Shown: in pieces, positions 54,647-55,675 of the stretch
How positions within the stretch are numbered: the first letter of the stretch is position 1
How the letters are laid out: each line of letters opens with the position of its first letter
From: an uncultured Acidimicrobiales bacterium
GTDB lineage: Bacteria; Actinomycetota; Acidimicrobiia; Acidimicrobiales; AC-14
NCBI GenBank assembly: GCA_902805665.1
Contig: CADCTB010000143.1
Coordinates: forward strand, 1-55,675
Direction: 5' to 3'
Length of the DNA stretch: 55,675 nucleotides
The notes under the pieces: generated by a model
What the model was told of the DNA's origin: nothing
The model's database searches: none
What the model saw: the letters and a program-made list of their open reading frames with translations, nothing else
Made by a program: the position numbers and the translations under genes

Positions 54647-55672
54647 CTATTCGAGCTCGGCAGCCACCCGCAGGGCCAGGACCGACACGACCCGATCGAG
54701 CCAAGGATCGAGGCCGTCGCCTGCCTCCAGGCGCAACCCGGCCTCCATCGCGCTGAGCACGACCGGGCCGTCGCCGTCCTCGGGGTGCGGGTCGACGCCG
54801 ACCACCTCATCGACCTCCCGCCCGTCGCCGAGCGGCACCCGGACGGTGATGGCGGCGTCGTGGTTCACGACGGCCGCCGAGAGGTCGGCGCGCCGGTCCG
54901 GACGCCGGTCGTAGCGCTCGAGCGCCTCGGTCAGGGCGGGCACCAAGCGGCGCGTGACCGCGTCGCCCGCCGCCTCCCGGGCCCGCCAGCGGTCAAGGTC
55001 GGGACTGTCCCCCTGTGCGGAGATCAGGACGTCGATGAGAGTCACGCCGGCTCGCTGGACGAGCTCGACCCATGCAGGCGGGTCGGGCGCGGTTGCATCG
55101 CCGGCCACCACCAGGAAGGGGATCCCCGCCGCCCGCAGGAGCACGCCTCCGGCGAGGGCGCGGGCGACGCGACCATTGCCGTCGGCGAACGGCTGGACGT
55201 GGTCCAGCGCGTGGAGCAGGTAGGCGGCTTGCACCACCGCCTGCAGGCCGGCGAACAGCGGGCTTCGCACATGGCCCACCAGGGCGGCCATCTCAGCGTC
55301 GACCTGAGCGACCGGAGCCGTCGCCCGCCAGTTCCCGGCTGGCTCGCGGAGGTGGTTGGGATGGTGCTTGTAGTCGCCGGCGGCGAGCACGTGGTCCTGC
55401 ACCCGGTCGTCGACGAGGACCGGGTGCGTCAGCTGGGGCCGGCACGCCACCTCGTGGATGCCGCGGATGGAGTCGTCCGACACCTCGACGTCGCGGGCCA
55501 GGCGGAGGGCGTCGTGGTTGGCACGGACGTGGGCCCGCGTGGCGTCGGCGAGCGTGCCCAACGACGCCTCCCCCCGCAGCAGCAGGAGAACCAGCTCCGG
55601 GTCGGCGGCGTGCATGCCGTCGAGGGCTCCCGACTGGTGGGCGGCAGCGAGGAGCATGCCGCGGTCCGCCAT
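54647..55672 (-). CDS. Fic-family protein, altered active site; may start beyond the window
   Basis: 341 aa as seen from ATG 55672, only 3 nt inside the window edge, so the true start may lie beyond. The Fic motif is 'DHVQPFADGNGRVAR': the family HxFx(D/E)GNGRxxR has Gln160 where the catalytic His is expected (H at 158 is one step earlier), while Phe162, D164 and GNGR are intact. An N-terminal segment ('GDYKHHPNHLREPAG') is the usual flap before the Fic core. Fic enzymes AMPylate or otherwise modify target proteins. The substitution could abolish or change activity. The C-terminal 100 residues are helical and acidic. Confidence 0.75.
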   Translation of the reverse strand: MADRGMLLAAAHQSGALDGMHAADPELVLLLLRGEASLGTLADATRAHVRANHDALRLARDVEVSDDSIRGIHEVACRPQLTHPVLVDDRVQDHVLAAGDYKHHPNHLREPAGNWRATAPVAQVDAEMAALVGHVRSPLFAGLQAVVQAAYLLHALDHVQPFADGNGRVARALAGGVLLRAAGIPFLVVAGDATAPDPPAWVELVQRAGVTLIDVLISAQGDSPDLDRWRAREAAGDAVTRRLVPALTEALERYDRRPDRRADLSAAVVNHDAAITVRVPLGDGREVDEVVGVDPHPEDGDGPVVLSAMEAGLRLEAGDGLDPWLDRVVSVLALRVAAELE

Positions 55673-55675
55673 CGC

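Noticed and set aside
1-55675. Insertion sequences, integrases, prophage or plasmid genes
   Set aside because: No transposase, integrase, phage structural or replication gene was recognised in any frame.

Overview
High-GC window (most codons end in G or C) whose gene families point to an actinobacterium, most likely a deep-branching, Acidimicrobiia-like lineage: DUF5996, DUF427 and MSMEG_6728 families, a class E sortase, DrrA-type ABC exporters, many GTG/TTG starts, 1-4 nt start/stop overlaps and leaderless-looking promoters. No rRNA, tRNA, CRISPR array, insertion sequence or prophage was recognised. Coding density is very high and no gene-free stretch exceeds 300 bases.

The main discovery is two genes that are open across in-frame UGA codons and look like selenoprotein genes. 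(1) 6549-7289 (minus) is a CooC/ArsA-like P-loop ATPase with UGA-Leu-UGA-Cys at codons 104-107, where a C-x-C-C metal motif is expected. (2) 17260-18159 (plus) is a rhodanese-CBS-like protein with UGA at codon 68, in the active-site loop after catalytic Cys63. Each is followed by a 6-7 bp hairpin whose apical loop starts exactly 20 nt after the (second) UGA and carries GU at +21/+22, as in bacterial SECIS elements. UGA is an ordinary stop for many neighbouring genes, so general reassignment is unlikely. Standard annotation would split both genes into fragments.

Layout. 1-3 kb: end of ftsH, a zinc-finger hydrolase, then a zinc-type ArsR sensor with a CDF efflux pump. 3-10 kb: a peptide-type binding lipoprotein with an Asp-box beta-propeller protein, facing a tightly coupled minus-strand operon (second propeller, ATPase, seleno-ATPase, membrane protein), then a DJ-1 protein. 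10-17 kb: DUF5996, UBP zinc finger, RNase D, MmcQ, DUF427, and an MMPL exporter with its TetR regulator. 17-22 kb: the seleno-rhodanese, a membrane phosphoesterase, DUF72, VOC and small proteins. 22-29 kb: a Rieske-chagasin fusion, then a six-gene minus-strand cluster with two ABC systems and a winged-helix regulator, then SRAP. 29.5-33.8 kb: valS and cysS diverging from a 17 bp symmetrical promoter, and a cold-shock gene. 34-40 kb: a long coiled-coil protein with a histone-H1-like tail, a zinc alcohol dehydrogenase, an M48 protease and a VOC remnant. 40-47 kb: a class E sortase and a ccmABCDEFH-ccmI cytochrome c maturation operon. 47-52 kb: DNA repair (Nei), OsmC, DUF971, a PPOX/DUF2470 protein, an esterase and a PEBP protein. 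52-55.7 kb: an Fe-S module (cysteine desulfurase, SufR-like regulator, Mrp) and a Fic protein reaching the window edge.

Together the genes suggest an aerobic or facultative bacterium with c-type cytochromes, metal efflux and Fe-S biogenesis, plus a selenocysteine-decoding apparatus that should be encoded elsewhere in the genome. Functions of the two UGA-containing proteins are inferred from family resemblance only.
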